From the NCBI GenBank assembly GCA_001799195.1, contig MGSU01000038.1:11405-17937 (forward strand): a stretch of 6,533 bases of DNA, given 5' to 3'. Every line of letters begins with the position of its first letter. The stretch's first letter is position 1. The notes under the pieces were generated by a model. That model ran no database searches, was not told where the DNA came from, and worked only from the letters and a program-made list of their open reading frames with translations. Shown here piece by piece: positions 6,087 to 6,533 of the stretch. The stretch is from Deltaproteobacteria bacterium RIFOXYA12_FULL_61_11. GTDB taxonomy: Bacteria; Bdellovibrionota_F; JAHFAK01; YA12-FULL-61-11. Position numbers and translations under genes: made by a program.

Positions 6087-6533
6087 GCTGGAAAGCTCGA
6101 GCGTTCATCCTCGCTGTGGCCACCCTCCTCGGTGCCTGCAGCAAAGGACCGCAGCCACTGCGCATTGGTGTGCTGCTCCCTCTGTCCGGCGATAGCGCGG
6201 TCGGCTTCAGAGAACCGCTCGAGTTTGCGGTTGCCAACATCAATGCACACGGAGGCCCAGCGGGACGGCCGCTCGAGTTGGTCTATTGCGACCTCGCCGC
6301 AGGTGAACCGATCACGATGGCGGAGCAGTTCCTCGACGATGACTCGATCGTCGCCGTGCTCGGCCCAGACACCTCAGGTGGCCTGTTCGACCTCGCCAAG
6401 AGCTTTATCAACAGGCAGAAGTTGTTACTATCGCCCTCGGCAACCTCGGGCGATATTTTTCGCGCGTTCGGCGGCAGCCGATTCCTCTGGCGCACCGTCG
6501 AGTCGGACATCGCGCAGATGCAGAGCATGTTGC
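6083..6533 (+). CDS. LivJ-type (Peripla_BP_6) substrate-binding lipoprotein, 3' end outside window
   Basis: The first 150 codons of a gene cut by the window end. The N-terminus is a compact lipoprotein signal: MSWKAR, hydrophobic AFILAVATLLGA, lipobox LGAC with Cys19. The mature part opens with LRIGVLLPLSGDSAVGF, continues with FAVANINAHGGPAGRPLELVYCD and FLDDDSIVAVLGPDTSGG, and then LLLSPSATSG and FLWRTVESDIAQMQSM. This order is that of branched-chain amino-acid (Leu/Ile/Val) type binding proteins; many family members bind other amino acids, amides or aromatic compounds, so the ligand is not implied. Related folds also occur as sensory domains, and the missing C-terminal half would decide that. 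ATG 6083 overlaps the BMP stop (ATGA) and no clear ribosome site is seen, consistent with translational coupling. A hairpin with a T-run lies at 6429-6460 inside the gene. Confidence 0.88.
   Translation, partial: MSWKARAFILAVATLLGACSKGPQPLRIGVLLPLSGDSAVGFREPLEFAVANINAHGGPAGRPLELVYCDLAAGEPITMAEQFLDDDSIVAVLGPDTSGGLFDLAKSFINRQKLLLSPSATSGDIFRAFGGSRFLWRTVESDIAQMQSML
6429..6460 (+). terminator. Possible intragenic terminator-like hairpin in the LivJ-type gene
   Basis: TATCGCCC (6429-6436) and GGGCGATA (6448-6455) are perfect inverted complements (8 bp, five G:C pairs) around an 11-nt loop, followed by TTTTT (6456-6460). The loop is longer and the stem weaker than in the kinase-gene hairpin. It lies in coding sequence for LSPSATSGDIF, a conserved family segment, so chance is quite possible. 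Confidence 0.2.

Noticed and set aside
1-6533. tRNA, rRNA, CRISPR array, insertion sequence or transposase
   Set aside because: No spaced direct-repeat array, transposase motifs, terminal inverted repeats or tRNA-like cloverleaf was seen on either strand. Nearly the whole window is accounted for by six tightly packed protein genes.

Overview
The window is a 6.5 kb stretch of GC-rich, densely coded, Gram-negative-type chromosomal DNA. All supported genes lie on the + strand and carry lipobox signal peptides, a two-component pair and a sigma-54 (RpoN) activator. The era-der order, Der's short inter-domain linker and the sigma-54 activator next to a membrane kinase fit the deltaproteobacterial lineages (Desulfuromonadota or Myxococcota type) best. 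The taxon is an inference; nothing in the sequence fixes it.

Layout: (1) Positions 1-1980 are housekeeping. They hold the 3' part of era (30S-assembly GTPase with KH domain) and a complete der/engA (tandem-domain GTPase for 50S assembly), joined by an ATGA stop/start overlap. (2) Positions 2082-4905 hold a two-component system: a membrane histidine kinase with a small Cys-containing periplasmic domain, overlapping by 29 bp an NtrC-class response regulator (receiver, AAA+, Fis-type HTH). The regulator resembles AlgB, so the pair looks KinB/AlgB-like, although the kinase has no room for KinB's PAS domain. (3) Positions 5046-6533 start a separate unit: a BMP-family (Med/PnrA-like) substrate-binding lipoprotein, coupled by another ATGA overlap to a second lipoprotein of the LivJ/Peripla_BP_6 class, cut by the window end. 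No permease or ATPase is visible.

How they may work together: era and der serve ribosome maturation. The kinase presumably reads a periplasmic or membrane signal and phosphorylates the regulator, which would open sigma-54 promoters elsewhere; I found no convincing -24/-12 site in the window. The two lipoproteins are probably ligand-capture components of one operon that continues downstream, either of a transporter or of a sensory protein.

Points worth a second look: terminator-like hairpins with T-tracts inside the kinase gene (2411-2433) and inside the last gene (6429-6460); Der with non-consensus G4 (NKVE) and second G5 (EAKSG) motifs; Gln instead of an acidic residue after the kinase's phospho-acceptor His; an ambiguous start for the BMP gene; and the pairing of two different binding-protein classes. 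I did not find evidence for a clearly new system within these bases.
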